Assembly (NCBI GenBank): GCA_001464335.1
Contig: LNEV01000010.1
Location: forward strand, 62,001-126,000
From: Rhizobiales bacterium Ga0077545
GTDB lineage: Bacteria; Pseudomonadota; Alphaproteobacteria; Rhizobiales; Methylopilaceae
Direction of reading: 5' to 3'
DNA length: 64,000 bases
The translations under genes and the position numbers were made by a program. The notes below the pieces were generated by a model, which was not told the DNA's origin, did no database searches, and saw only the letters and a program-made list of their open reading frames with translations. This document shows, in pieces, positions 27,473 through 36,541 of the stretch; positions within the stretch are counted from its first letter, which is position 1; every line of letters starts with the position of its first letter.

Positions 27473-29224
27473 GGTCGACATGATCTCGAACGACAATCCG
27501 TCCGCCTTGCAGCGATCGAGCGCTCGGGGGATGTGCGGCGTTTCCATATAGCCGTAGCAGAGAACGACACGCGAAAAATCGTCGGAAATGCGCTCATAGG
27601 TCGAGCGACTCTCGCGATCGACATAGGGACGCTGCTCGGTACGCACAGACAGGATGATGTTCTTCTCGTGCAGCACCTTGTTGTGCTTGAGATTGTGCAT
27701 CATCGCCGCCGGCGCGACCGCCGGATCGGAGGTCATGAAAATGGCCGTGCCGGGCACGCGAACCGTGCTCTTGCTCTTCGACACCGACGAAATGACCGTA
27801 TCGAGCGCAACGCTTTCCTTGTGGACCTTCGCCGCCACGATGCCGGTGCCGCGCACCCAGGTCCACATCAAAACGATGAGAACGGCGCCGAGAACGAGCG
27901 GAATCCAGCCACCATCTGCGAGCTTCAGAAGATTTGCCGCGAGGAAGGCCGAATCCAGGGCGAAGAAGGGAAGCGCCACCGCGATGGCGGCGACCCATCC
28001 CCAACGCCAGAGGCGCGCAATCACCGGCACCAGAAGCATGGTCGAGACAATCATCGTGCCGACGACGGCGATGCCGTAGGCGGCCGCCAGATTGCTCGAC
28101 GTCTCGAAGATGATGACGAGGAACAGCGCGCCCGCAAGCATGAGCCAGTTGACCTTCGGCATGTAGATCTGGCCGCGCTCCCTCTCGGAGGTGTGATAGA
28201 CGGCGAGACGCGGCAGGATGCCAAGCTGCGTCGCCTGATGCGTGAGCGAATAGGCGCCCGTAATGACAGCCTGCGCGGCGATGACGGTGGCCGCCGTCGC
28301 AAGAAGAACGAGCGGCAGGCGGCCCCATTCGGGCGCCGTCGAGAAAAAGAGATTGCCCGTGACTTCGGGATTGCTGAGGACGAGAGCGCCCTGACCGAGG
28401 TAGTTCAGCGTCAGGCCCGGAAGAACGAAGAACAGCCAGGCGCGCCGAATGGCCGTGCGGCCGAAATGGCCCATATCGGCATAGAGGGCCTCGGCGCCTG
28501 TGACGGCGAGGAAGACGGACCCAAGCACGGTGAAACCTAGAAGCCCGTGGTTCGTCATGAAATAAAGCGCGTAATAGGGATTGAGCGCGTTGAGGATCTG
28601 CGGTGCGTCGTTGATGTGCAGCAGGCCCAGAATCGCCAGCACCGAAAACCACAGCAGCATGATCGGCCCGAAAAAGGTCGCCACCTTCGCCGTTCCCCAT
28701 GACTGAACCGAGTACAGCACGACAAGAATGGCAAGCACGATCGGCACGACATAGCCCTGATCGATGTTGCTTGTGTATTTCAGCCCCTCGACCGCCGACA
28801 GGACCGAGATCGCGGGGGTGAGGATCGCATCGCCGTAGAAAAGCGACGCCCCTACAATGCCGAGACCCAGAATGATGCCGTTCGGCTTGCCGATGGCACG
28901 CTGGGCCATCGCCATCAGCGACAGCGTGCCGCCCTCGCCGTGGTTGTCGGCTCGCAGCAGGACCGCGACGTATTTCAGCGTAACGACAAGAACCAGCGCC
29001 CAGATGAGCAGCGAGACGATGCCGATGACTTCCATCTCGGTCGGCGCGTCGCCCGCGTGAAGAATGGACTCGCGCAAAGCGTAGAGCGGGCTCGTACCGA
29101 TGTCGCCGTACACCACCCCCAGCGAGCCGAGCGTGAGGAGCCAGTTCTCGCGACGCCCGCGAACCGGGTGCGCATGAACGGCCGTTGCACCGGCCGCGCC
29201 ATTTTCAGATGTTGAGGAAGACAT
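27305..29224 (-). CDS. kup: Potassium uptake protein Kup
   Basis: The 639-residue protein has about 12 transmembrane helices over residues 30-450. It carries the Kup signatures GVVYGDIGTSPLYA, DNHGEGGTLSLMA and GDAILTPAISVLSA, followed by a cytoplasmic C-terminal domain ending in VIELGTQIVL. It imports potassium with protons across the inner membrane. The ATG at 29224 is chosen over one 30 bases upstream. It is a single gene on minus, overlapping the DUF3253 gene tail to tail. Confidence 0.95.
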   Translation of the reverse strand: MSSSTSENGAAGATAVHAHPVRGRRENWLLTLGSLGVVYGDIGTSPLYALRESILHAGDAPTEMEVIGIVSLLIWALVLVVTLKYVAVLLRADNHGEGGTLSLMAMAQRAIGKPNGIILGLGIVGASLFYGDAILTPAISVLSAVEGLKYTSNIDQGYVVPIVLAILVVLYSVQSWGTAKVATFFGPIMLLWFSVLAILGLLHINDAPQILNALNPYYALYFMTNHGLLGFTVLGSVFLAVTGAEALYADMGHFGRTAIRRAWLFFVLPGLTLNYLGQGALVLSNPEVTGNLFFSTAPEWGRLPLVLLATAATVIAAQAVITGAYSLTHQATQLGILPRLAVYHTSERERGQIYMPKVNWLMLAGALFLVIIFETSSNLAAAYGIAVVGTMIVSTMLLVPVIARLWRWGWVAAIAVALPFFALDSAFLAANLLKLADGGWIPLVLGAVLIVLMWTWVRGTGIVAAKVHKESVALDTVISSVSKSKSTVRVPGTAIFMTSDPAVAPAAMMHNLKHNKVLHEKNIILSVRTEQRPYVDRESRSTYERISDDFSRVVLCYGYMETPHIPRALDRCKADGLSFEIMSTSFFIGRRSFKISPQGGMPVWQDRLFIYLTRQADDVITYFRIPAGRVIELGTQIVL

Positions 29225-29379
29225 ATATCCCGCCCGAGCCCATGGCGCACTCAAGCGGCGCCTTCCTGCCTTAACGCGGGCTCATAAGGGCGCCCGCCCA
29301 CGGATGCGGGCCGATATACGCCCGTGCCGTGACACACGCAAGGCGCCAACCCGGGGGCAGCCATGCCGCCCGCGCGGCC

Positions 29380-30795
29380 TCAGCCGAGGCCGAACCACCA
29401 AGTGGCAATTCCCAAAAATGCAAAAAAACCAATGACATCCGTCGTTGTCGTCACAAAAACGGCCGATGCCACCGCCGGGTCGAGCTTGAGGCGGTTTATC
29501 GTGATCGGGACGAGCGTGCCGAACAAGCCTGCAACAATCATGTTGATGGTCAGCGCCGAAGAGATGACCGCACCGAGCTCATAATCGCGGAACCAGAGCC
29601 CCGCCCCGACGCCGAGAAACACAGCGAGAGCCGAGCCGTTGACGAGCCCGACCAGCACCTCGCGGAGCACGACGCGCTGGGTGTTGCGGGTGCCGAGCTC
29701 GCGCGTCGCCAGCGCCCGGACGGTGACCGTCATGGCCTGAGTCGCCGCATTGCCCCCCATGGAAGCGACAATGGGCATCAGGATCGCGAGCGCCACCATC
29801 TGCTTGATCGTACCCTCGAACACGCCAATGACGGCCGCCGCCAGAAAGGCCGTGCCGAGATTGACGAACAGCCAGGGAAAACGGCTGCGCGCGGTCTGCA
29901 TCACGGTGTCCGACAATTCCTCGTCGCCCATGACGCCGCCGAGCGCCTTGAGGTCCTCGTCAGCCTCTTCGTGAATGACGTCGACGATATCGTCGATGGT
30001 AAGAACGCCGACGAGACGGCCGGCATCGTCGGTGACCGCCGCGGAGACGAGGTTGTAGCGCTGGAACAGACGGCCGACTTCCTCACGATCCTCGGTCGCA
30101 CGGACGGCGCGCACATCCTCGTCCAGCACGCTTTCAAGGCGGGCATCGCGCGGACTGCGCAGAAGCTTATGTAGCGGCACGGTGCCCAGCAGCTTGAAGA
30201 CGGGGTCGATGACATAGACCGCGTAGAAGGTCTCGGGCGCGTCCTTCATCTCGCGCAGATAGTCGATCGTGCGCCCAACCGTCCAGAACGGGGGAACAGC
30301 GACGAAATCCGTCTGCATGAGACGGCCAGCCGATTCCTCCGGGAAATCGAGACCGCGCGTGAGCTGCGCCCGTTCCGGCAGCGGCAGACGCTCGAGGATC
30401 GTCTTGCGGTCTTCGTCTTCGAGGTCTTCGAGGATGTAGATCGCGTCGTCGGAATCCAGCTCGCGGAGGCCATCGACAATCGTGTCGGTCGGCAGGGCTT
30501 CGAGCAGCGACAGGCGGATCGCCTCGTCGACCTCGGTCAGAGCCGCGAAATGGAAATGGGAGCCGAGCAGTTCGATGAGGCTGGGCCGCAGATCCTCATC
30601 GAGCGCCTGAAGAAGCTCGCCGAGATCCGCCTCATGCAAATGACCAACGAGCGAGCGCAGGCGCTCCGCGTCTCCGATGCGGATCGTCTCACTGACCGCC
30701 TCGACCAGAGCCGCCGTGACCAAACCCTCGCCTTCCTGCCGGGAAGGCGCGTCTGGTGGCGGCGCGGAGGCGTGGACAACGTCCGGTTCGGCCAT
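29380..30795 (-). CDS. mgtE: Magnesium transporter MgtE
   Basis: The 471-residue protein has the MgtE plan: an N-terminal helical N domain, two CBS domains (about 150-270) that sense Mg2+, and five transmembrane helices in the C-terminal third with the GNAATQAMTV pore region. It mediates magnesium uptake. I saw no Mg2+ riboswitch in the leader. It is separated from kup by 155 bases and from the aldo/keto reductase gene by 140 bases. Confidence 0.95.
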   Translation of the reverse strand: MAEPDVVHASAPPPDAPSRQEGEGLVTAALVEAVSETIRIGDAERLRSLVGHLHEADLGELLQALDEDLRPSLIELLGSHFHFAALTEVDEAIRLSLLEALPTDTIVDGLRELDSDDAIYILEDLEDEDRKTILERLPLPERAQLTRGLDFPEESAGRLMQTDFVAVPPFWTVGRTIDYLREMKDAPETFYAVYVIDPVFKLLGTVPLHKLLRSPRDARLESVLDEDVRAVRATEDREEVGRLFQRYNLVSAAVTDDAGRLVGVLTIDDIVDVIHEEADEDLKALGGVMGDEELSDTVMQTARSRFPWLFVNLGTAFLAAAVIGVFEGTIKQMVALAILMPIVASMGGNAATQAMTVTVRALATRELGTRNTQRVVLREVLVGLVNGSALAVFLGVGAGLWFRDYELGAVISSALTINMIVAGLFGTLVPITINRLKLDPAVASAVFVTTTTDVIGFFAFLGIATWWFGLG

Positions 30796-30935
30796 AAGGG
30801 CTCCGGCAAAAGGGGCTGAATTTCATGCCCTTGTAGCGGAGTCTTCCTAATGGGCAATGACCGATATGACGCCCGTTTGCGACAGAGCGATGGCAGGCAT
30901 GGGCTGCCCGGCTGGGCAACCCATGGCTGCGCCAT

Positions 30936-31949
30936 TCACTCCCCGCCGGGCAGTGGCGCGGCCGGATTGACCAGACCGGCCTTGCGCAGTTCGCGCCAGA
31001 AATCGGCGGGGATCGTCTCGTGCAGAGCCGCGCCATCTTCGGCGATGCGGCTCGGTTTGCTGGCTCCGGGGATGACGGCGGCGACGGCGGGATTTGCGAG
31101 CGAGAACTGAAGGCCGGCCGCCTTCATGCTGACGCCGTGGCGGTCCGCGATGGCCTTGATCCTGTCGATCTTCGCACGCATGGGCGGCGTGACGGGCGCG
31201 TATTCGAAGTTGGGACCGCCGACCAGCGCGCCCGAACTGTAGGGACCGCCAACAACCACGCCGAGCCCGCGCTCCGCAACCATTGGCATGACACGCTGCA
31301 GCGCGCGGTCGTGATCGAGCAGCGTGTAGCGCCCGGCCAGAAGGAAACCGTCGGGACGCGGCTCGTCGAGCTCGAGCAGAAGCTCGATCGGCTCGACGCG
31401 GTTGACGCCAAGGCCCCATGCTTTGATGACGCCTTCGTCGCGCAGCCGGTCCAGCGCTCGGAACGCGCCCGTGCGGGCTTCCTCGAAGCGCCCGAGCCAG
31501 GTATCGCCCCAGAAGTCCTGCGCCAGATCGTGAACGAAGGCGATTTCGATGCGGTCGGTCTTCAGACGCGTCAGGCTGCCCTCGATGGAGCGCAAAGTGG
31601 CGTCGTAGGAATAGTCGTTGACGATCTTGTTCGGGCGACCGTGCTTGAACACGTCACCCTTTTCGCCGTTGTCGCGGGCACTGACATCCTCGATCTCGTC
31701 GAGGATCACACGCCCCACTTTCGTGCTGATGACGTAGTCACTGCGCGGTTTTCCGGCGAGCGCCTCGCCCATACGTATTTCCGCAAGGCCTGCACCGTAG
31801 AACGGGGCGTTGTCGAAATAGCGGATGCCGTCGTTCCACGCGGCTTCCACCGTCGCGAGCGCTTCCTCTTCGGGGATGTCGCGAAACATGTTGCCGAGCG
31901 GCGCGGCACCGAAACCCAGTCTGCTCGGGAGAATATCCTTGAGTGCCAT
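30936..31949 (-). CDS. Aldo/keto reductase
   Basis: A 337-residue AKR with the N-terminal LGFGAAPLGN motif, the catalytic Asp/Tyr in RYFDNAPFYGAG, and a conserved lysine in VISTKVGR. The C-terminal NADP site lies in VIPGASKPSR. The long DVSARDNGEKGD loop and the overall pattern resemble the L-fucose/D-threo-aldose dehydrogenase branch, but the substrate is not clear. It is the third gene of a minus-strand unit with the ABM and DJ-1/PfpI genes, divergent from a LysR regulator. The start at 31949 is chosen by the family N-terminus. Confidence 0.88.
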   Translation of the reverse strand: MALKDILPSRLGFGAAPLGNMFRDIPEEEALATVEAAWNDGIRYFDNAPFYGAGLAEIRMGEALAGKPRSDYVISTKVGRVILDEIEDVSARDNGEKGDVFKHGRPNKIVNDYSYDATLRSIEGSLTRLKTDRIEIAFVHDLAQDFWGDTWLGRFEEARTGAFRALDRLRDEGVIKAWGLGVNRVEPIELLLELDEPRPDGFLLAGRYTLLDHDRALQRVMPMVAERGLGVVVGGPYSSGALVGGPNFEYAPVTPPMRAKIDRIKAIADRHGVSMKAAGLQFSLANPAVAAVIPGASKPSRIAEDGAALHETIPADFWRELRKAGLVNPAAPLPGGE

Positions 31950-32007
31950 TTCCGTTTCCTTCTTCCGATATGTGACGGGCCCGGCATCCGCCGCGCCCTT
32001 GAATGCT

Positions 32008-32304
32008 TCAGGCGACGCTGACGGGACTGAGGACGATCGCGGTGCGTTCCGCCAGATCGTTGACGCGCGCAAGGTAGTCCGTGAAGTGCGGCGTCGCGCG
32101 ATGGGCGGCGATGGCCGCATCGTCGGAATAGAGCTCATCGAGGACGAAACGCTGCGGATCCGCCTGGTCCTGCCAGATGTCCCATCTGAGGTTTCCAGGC
32201 TCGGCGCGCGACGGCGCGACCATACCGGACAGAAGCGCGGCAAGTTCGCCGGCCTTGCCCGGCCGGGCAGTCAGAACCGCCATGATTTTTGCGTTGGTCG
32301 ACAT
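32008..32304 (-). CDS. ABM-domain monooxygenase (YgiN-like)
   Basis: A 98-residue protein that fits one antibiotic biosynthesis monooxygenase domain. It begins MSTNAKIMAVLTARPGKAGE, with EPGNLRWDIWQDQ and FVLDELYSDDAAIAAH. Such small dimeric ferredoxin-like proteins oxidise quinols or aromatic compounds without cofactors. It lies between the DJ-1/PfpI and aldo/keto reductase genes, 58 bases before the latter, and is probably co-transcribed. The ORF extension upstream of 32304 is not supported. Confidence 0.82.
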   Translation of the reverse strand: MSTNAKIMAVLTARPGKAGELAALLSGMVAPSRAEPGNLRWDIWQDQADPQRFVLDELYSDDAAIAAHRATPHFTDYLARVNDLAERTAIVLSPVSVA

Positions 32305-32371
32305 GGATGCTGTTCCTGATGAGTGAAACTTGACGCCGGCGGGTGCATTCCCGCCGGCAAAGAGTACAGGC

Positions 32372-33172
32372 TCACGCCGCGACGCGCGCCCGGTCGAGAG
32401 CGGCCACGAAACGCGCCGCAAGCGGGTGGTCCGAGCGTGGGTTCTGGCCAGTGATCAGTTCGCGGTCTTCAACGACGTTCGGATCGAAATCGACTTTCCC
32501 CGTAACGACATCTCCACCGGCGGCGTTCAGCGCGTCCACCATGTTGAAGTAGAGCTGCGCCTTGAGCACGTGCTCCTCCGCGATCTTCTCCTCTGTGTCG
32601 GAGAAGACGGTCATCCTATAGCCGGCATACGGCCATCCTTGAGCCAGATCCTTTGCTTTCGCGGCATCGCCCGCGATCAGAGCAGCCCGGAATTCACGCG
32701 CGCTGGGCATCGCCGCGACGACCGCCATCGGACCATGGCACAGCATGGCCGTCGGCTTGCCGCGCTCGTGGAAGTGACGCAGGATTTCACCAGCCTCCGC
32801 ATCCTGCATCAGATCAACAACCGGCGCGTGACCGCCGGGGACGAACACACCCGCATAGGCATCGAGCCCCTCGCCGATGACCGAACGCAATGTGCGGACA
32901 TTGTTCATCGCCGGGTCGGTGGCGAAGAACGCCTTTGCACGGGCATAGGCCGCCTCGTCGCCCTCGAAATGCGCGACGTCATCGGAGACTGGATCGATGT
33001 GCGGCTTTGTGCCGTCCGGCGTCGCGAGCACGATTTCGTAGCCGGCGTCGACGAGCGCCATCGCGGGTACGACCGTCTCGTTAAGATATTGACCGATCTC
33101 CACCGTGCCGCCGCCGCGGACTTCCAGGCGGGTGGCATTGGAGCCGATGATGAGAACTTTTGCCTTGGTCAT
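32372..33172 (-). CDS. DJ-1/PfpI family protein (type 1 glutamine amidotransferase-like)
   Basis: A 266-residue protein with the DJ-1/PfpI fold. The nucleophilic cysteine is Cys145 in AMLCHGP, and the VPGGHAP loop precedes it. It is longer than DJ-1 and nearer the Hsp31-like group, whose members act as glyoxalase III or chaperones. It is the first gene of the three-gene minus-strand unit and divergent from the LysR gene. The start at 33172 is preferred to 33220. Confidence 0.86.
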   Translation of the reverse strand: MTKAKVLIIGSNATRLEVRGGGTVEIGQYLNETVVPAMALVDAGYEIVLATPDGTKPHIDPVSDDVAHFEGDEAAYARAKAFFATDPAMNNVRTLRSVIGEGLDAYAGVFVPGGHAPVVDLMQDAEAGEILRHFHERGKPTAMLCHGPMAVVAAMPSAREFRAALIAGDAAKAKDLAQGWPYAGYRMTVFSDTEEKIAEEHVLKAQLYFNMVDALNAAGGDVVTGKVDFDPNVVEDRELITGQNPRSDHPLAARFVAALDRARVAA

Positions 33173-33192
33173 GACAGCCTCCGTAAGTGTTG

Positions 33193-33257
33193 GTTCATCC
33201 GTTCGGGATGGGCTGAACATGGATCTTTTCTACATATTTCAGAAGTTTATTTCTTCT
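33193..33257. promoter_or_regulatory. Divergent promoter with inverted repeats
   Basis: The intergenic region between the DJ-1/PfpI and LysR genes holds GTTCA-N16-TGAAC (33193-33218) and AGAAG-N7-CTTCT (33241-33257). Its right half is AT-rich. LysR regulators usually bind such interrupted dyads in the region they share with a divergent target. Confidence 0.4.
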
Positions 33258-33287
33258 ATTTTAGATATTCACATGACAGTATAACTC

Positions 33288-34196
33288 ATGAAGTACGACC
33301 TTAATCTCCTGCCTGTGTTCATCACCCTTATGGAAGAACGCAGTGTGACGCGCGCTGCCGAGCGCCTCGGCATCACGCAACCCGCTCTGTCCAACGCTCT
33401 CGCACGCCTGCGCACAACGCTGCATGACCCGCTTTTTATCCGCGAACGCTACGGCATCCAGCCGACGCCGATGGCTCAGGAACTGGCACCTGTCATCGCC
33501 GCGGCGCTTGCGAAGATCGACGATGTGTTTATTGGCCAGCAGGAATTCGACCCCGCGCAGGCCGAACGCCTCGTGACCCTCGCACCGAACAGTTATGCCG
33601 AATTCGCGCTCGTACCCGCGATCGTGACGCGGCTGCGCGAGGTCGCGCCCGGCATAAAACTCCGCCTCACGCCCTATGGCAGCGATCTGGCCGAAACCGG
33701 CGTCATCTCCGGCACGACGTCCATGGTGATCGGACGCATCCTCGACGCTCCGGACAATCTGGTCGTGCAGCACTTGATGGACGACGGCCTTGCCTGCGTC
33801 GTGCGCGCCCGCCACCCGGATGTGGGAACGGAGCTGACGCGCGAGACCTATGAGCGGCTTCGCCATGTCAACGTGCTGCCGCCCGGACGCCTGCGCGCCG
33901 GACTGTTCCAGGCGCTGGAGCGACAGGGCCTCCGGCGCGAGGTGGCCGTGTCGGTAACGCATTTCCTCGCGGTGCCGGAGATTGTGGCGGTGACCGATTA
34001 CTGCGCGACGCTGCCGGCGCTGATCTGCCGCCGCCTCGCACACGATCCGCGGCTGAAGGTCGTGCCCGCGCCGGTCGATCTCGGCACGTTTCCCGTCGAG
34101 ATGGCCTGGCATGTGCGCTACCGGCAGGACCCGGCGCATCGCTGGCTGCGGACCCTTGTCGCCGAGGTCGCACGGGAGGCTGCGGCTGACCTTTGA
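33288..34196 (+). CDS. LysR-family transcriptional regulator
   Basis: The 302-residue protein starts MKYDLNLLPVF with the winged helix-turn-helix in VTRAAERLGITQPALSNALARLR (split across residues about 17-40). The type 2 periplasmic-binding fold of the effector domain occupies the rest. The N-terminus resembles the NodD/SyrM-like subgroup. It is divergent from the DJ-1/PfpI, ABM and aldo/keto reductase genes, which are its probable targets. The effector is unknown. Confidence 0.9.
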   Translation: MKYDLNLLPVFITLMEERSVTRAAERLGITQPALSNALARLRTTLHDPLFIRERYGIQPTPMAQELAPVIAAALAKIDDVFIGQQEFDPAQAERLVTLAPNSYAEFALVPAIVTRLREVAPGIKLRLTPYGSDLAETGVISGTTSMVIGRILDAPDNLVVQHLMDDGLACVVRARHPDVGTELTRETYERLRHVNVLPPGRLRAGLFQALERQGLRREVAVSVTHFLAVPEIVAVTDYCATLPALICRRLAHDPRLKVVPAPVDLGTFPVEMAWHVRYRQDPAHRWLRTLVAEVAREAAADL

Positions 34197-34232
34197 GAAC
34201 GATCGCATGGGCCGTACGCACGATTGGCTTTG

Positions 34233-34778
34233 CTAGACGTGCCGCTGCTCGCAGAAACGCAGCCGGTTTCCGAACGGGTCGATGACCGTCATTTCCAACC
34301 CCCAATCCACCTTTTCCACGCCGGGGCGCATATTTGCGTAGCCCTTGGCGTGAAGCTCGCGGTGATAGGCCTCGATGCCGCTTATCGGCACGAAGGCCGT
34401 CGAGCCGGGCGTGGCGTCTCCGTGATGTTCGCTGAGATGCAGCAGAGTGCCCGAGCGCGAGATCTGCTTGTAAAGAGGCATTCCGGGCGCGAAGCGATGC
34501 TCCCAGTCAACGGCGAAGCCGAGCCAGTTCTCGTAGAATTCGCGCGCCTTGTCCTCCGCGAAGACGCGCAGGATCGGGATTGCCGGCTTGATCGAAACGC
34601 CGCTGTCGTCGGTCCGCCGGTCGGCCTCGATGCGGGCCGCCATCGTGTTCCAGTCGCGAAAGCCGAACTGATCGGCGACGATTTCGAGCGCCGCGCTGTG
34701 CGGCAGATCGAGGTTGCGCGCGGCGAGCGCCGATTGCAGCGTCTTTGCCATCGCCTTGGCGTTCATGAATGTGCGCAT
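34233..34778 (-). CDS. Glyoxalase superfamily (VOC) protein
   Basis: A 181-residue protein in two parts. A helical N-terminal region of about 50 residues (MNAKAMAKTLQSALAARNLDLPHSAALE in short pieces) is followed by a VOC domain from about 62 on, with AREFYENWLGF, HLSEHHGD and VIDPFGNRLRF. The VOC domain resembles bleomycin-resistance-like proteins. A metal-dependent activity or a binding-only role are both possible. It stands alone and is convergent with the LysR gene. Confidence 0.82.
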   Translation of the reverse strand: MRTFMNAKAMAKTLQSALAARNLDLPHSAALEIVADQFGFRDWNTMAARIEADRRTDDSGVSIKPAIPILRVFAEDKAREFYENWLGFAVDWEHRFAPGMPLYKQISRSGTLLHLSEHHGDATPGSTAFVPISGIEAYHRELHAKGYANMRPGVEKVDWGLEMTVIDPFGNRLRFCEQRHV

Positions 34779-34988
34779 GGATATCCCATCCGTTTTCTCG
34801 CGGCGGAAAGATCAGGTCAGGGCTCGCATTGCCGACGCATCCGCCTTGAGAAGGACAGGAAGCAGGATCGCGATACGTTCACCAGACCCCGAAGGGCGCG
34901 AGCGGCAGGCCGTATCAGCCGGAAGAAAGCCTAGACCCGCCGTCGAAAACGGGCAAGCTGGTGCGGGCGACGGCCTGCGGGGGCGCAT

Positions 34989-35816
34989 ATGAAGATCCAC
35001 CACCTGAACTGCGGCACGCATCGGCCGATCGGCGGCGCATTGTTCGATGGTGCGAGCCGGGGTCTTTTTGCGCGGATCGTGACCCACTGCCTTCTGCTTG
35101 AGACGGCGCAGGGCCTTGTTCTCGTCGATACGGGATATGGGCTTCAGGATGTGCGCCATCCCCATCCGCGCATCAGCCGCTTCATGCGCGGGCTTCTGAA
35201 CATCCAGCTCAACGAGCACGGCACCGCGCGGCGGCAGATCGAGCAGCTTGGATTTTCCGCGCGGGATGTGCGCCACATCGTGCTGACGCATCTCGATTTC
35301 GACCATGCGGGCGGGATCGAGGATTTTCCCGACGCGCGCATCCATGTGATGGAGAGCGAACGCGACGCCGCCGAGCACAAGAGGCGCGGCTTTTTTCCGA
35401 GCCGCCGCTACCGGCCCGCGCAATGGGATGATGTGCGCGACTGGCGTACCTACGCAGAGGGTGGCGAGAACTGGTTCGGCTTTTCTGCCGTGCGCGATCT
35501 CGACGGCCTGCCGCCCGAAATATTGCTGATCCCCCTACCCGGCCATTCCCACGGCCATGCGGGCGTGGCCATCTCGACGCCCGAAGGCTGGATGCTGGAT
35601 GCGGGGGATGCCTATTTCTACCATTCGGAAATGGACACCGCCTGCCCACATTGCACGCCGGGGCTCGCGGTCTATCAATCGCTGCTGGCCGCCGACAATG
35701 CGGCACGCGGCACCAACCGCGAGCGCCTGCTCCAACTGAAACGCGGGCATAGCGCGGAGGTGCGGGTGTTCTGTTCGCATTCCACGGCCGAATTCGATGC
35801 CATGCGCAGCGCCTGA
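34989..35816 (+). CDS. MBL-fold metallohydrolase
   Basis: A 275-residue metallo-beta-lactamase-fold protein with the metal motif HLDFDHAGG (101-109), further ligands in PGHSHGHAG and DAGDAYFY, and a C-terminal histidine in CSHSTAEF. The pattern resembles N-acyl homoserine lactonase-type and related small-molecule hydrolases, but the substrate cannot be read from sequence. It has no signal peptide and is therefore cytoplasmic. The following lipoprotein gene starts about 50 bases later on the same strand. Confidence 0.87.
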   Translation: MKIHHLNCGTHRPIGGALFDGASRGLFARIVTHCLLLETAQGLVLVDTGYGLQDVRHPHPRISRFMRGLLNIQLNEHGTARRQIEQLGFSARDVRHIVLTHLDFDHAGGIEDFPDARIHVMESERDAAEHKRRGFFPSRRYRPAQWDDVRDWRTYAEGGENWFGFSAVRDLDGLPPEILLIPLPGHSHGHAGVAISTPEGWMLDAGDAYFYHSEMDTACPHCTPGLAVYQSLLAADNAARGTNRERLLQLKRGHSAEVRVFCSHSTAEFDAMRSA

Positions 35817-35866
35817 CGCCACGAGAAGGTCACAACAGGGTGCAGGATGGTGGAATCAACCCCCGG

Positions 35867-36538
35867 ATGCCCCCTGTGAAACCTCTTCGCTTCAGCCTGA
35901 TCGCCCTTCTCGCGCCGCTGCTCGGCGGCTGCTTCTCGATCGACCAGACGCTCGATGCGCGGAACGCCTCCGAGGGGGTGTTCGAAGTACGGGCCTCCGT
36001 TCCGGCCTCCACCATCGCCGCCGCGCAGAATGTTCCGGGGCTGGGGGGGCGGCCTTTCTGTGCCGACAAGAACGCGGCCGAGAAGCTGGGACTGACGGTG
36101 ACGGTCGACACGTTCACCGAGGGCGAAAACCAGATCTGCGTGATGACGGCGCGCGGGCCGATGGAAACCATCGCGCGCGTGGCCGCCGACAAATCCTACC
36201 TGCCGAAAGATGCCCCGCCGCAGGCCAATGCCCTCAGCTATCTGCTCGAACCGGCCGGGTCCGGCGTCTGGACGCTCACCATGACGCTCGTGCCTCCCGC
36301 CGAAATCCGGGCGCTGTCCGGAAACGACGACATGACGCGCGCGGCGCAGACGATGATTTTCGGATCGCTTACCGGACGGGGCGTGAACTGGGCCGTCGAG
36401 GCGGTCGAGATTCTGGAAAGCACGGGCACGGTCAATCCCGATCGCACGCGCGCCGAATATCAACTGCCGCTGCAGAGCATCCTGAACAATCCGCAGCCGG
36501 AATATCGGTTCGTGACGAGGTTCCGCACCGCGTCCTGA
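35867..36538 (+). CDS. Lipoprotein of unknown function, 223 residues
   Basis: The signal peptide ends in LLGGC with Cys22 as the lipidation site, giving a membrane-attached envelope protein. The mature part is mixed alpha/beta with two cysteines and no recognised domain. The start at 35867 is preferred because the upstream nine codons are not hydrophobic. It is convergent with the patatin-like gene, with three bases between them. Confidence 0.75.
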   Translation: MPPVKPLRFSLIALLAPLLGGCFSIDQTLDARNASEGVFEVRASVPASTIAAAQNVPGLGGRPFCADKNAAEKLGLTVTVDTFTEGENQICVMTARGPMETIARVAADKSYLPKDAPPQANALSYLLEPAGSGVWTLTMTLVPPAEIRALSGNDDMTRAAQTMIFGSLTGRGVNWAVEAVEILESTGTVNPDRTRAEYQLPLQSILNNPQPEYRFVTRFRTAS

Positions 36539-36541
36539 CGC

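Noticed and set aside
29225..30935. Possible magnesium or potassium riboswitch before mgtE or kup
   Set aside because: The leaders of 155 and 140 bases contain no stem arrangement that I can match to known Mg2+ or c-di-AMP riboswitches.
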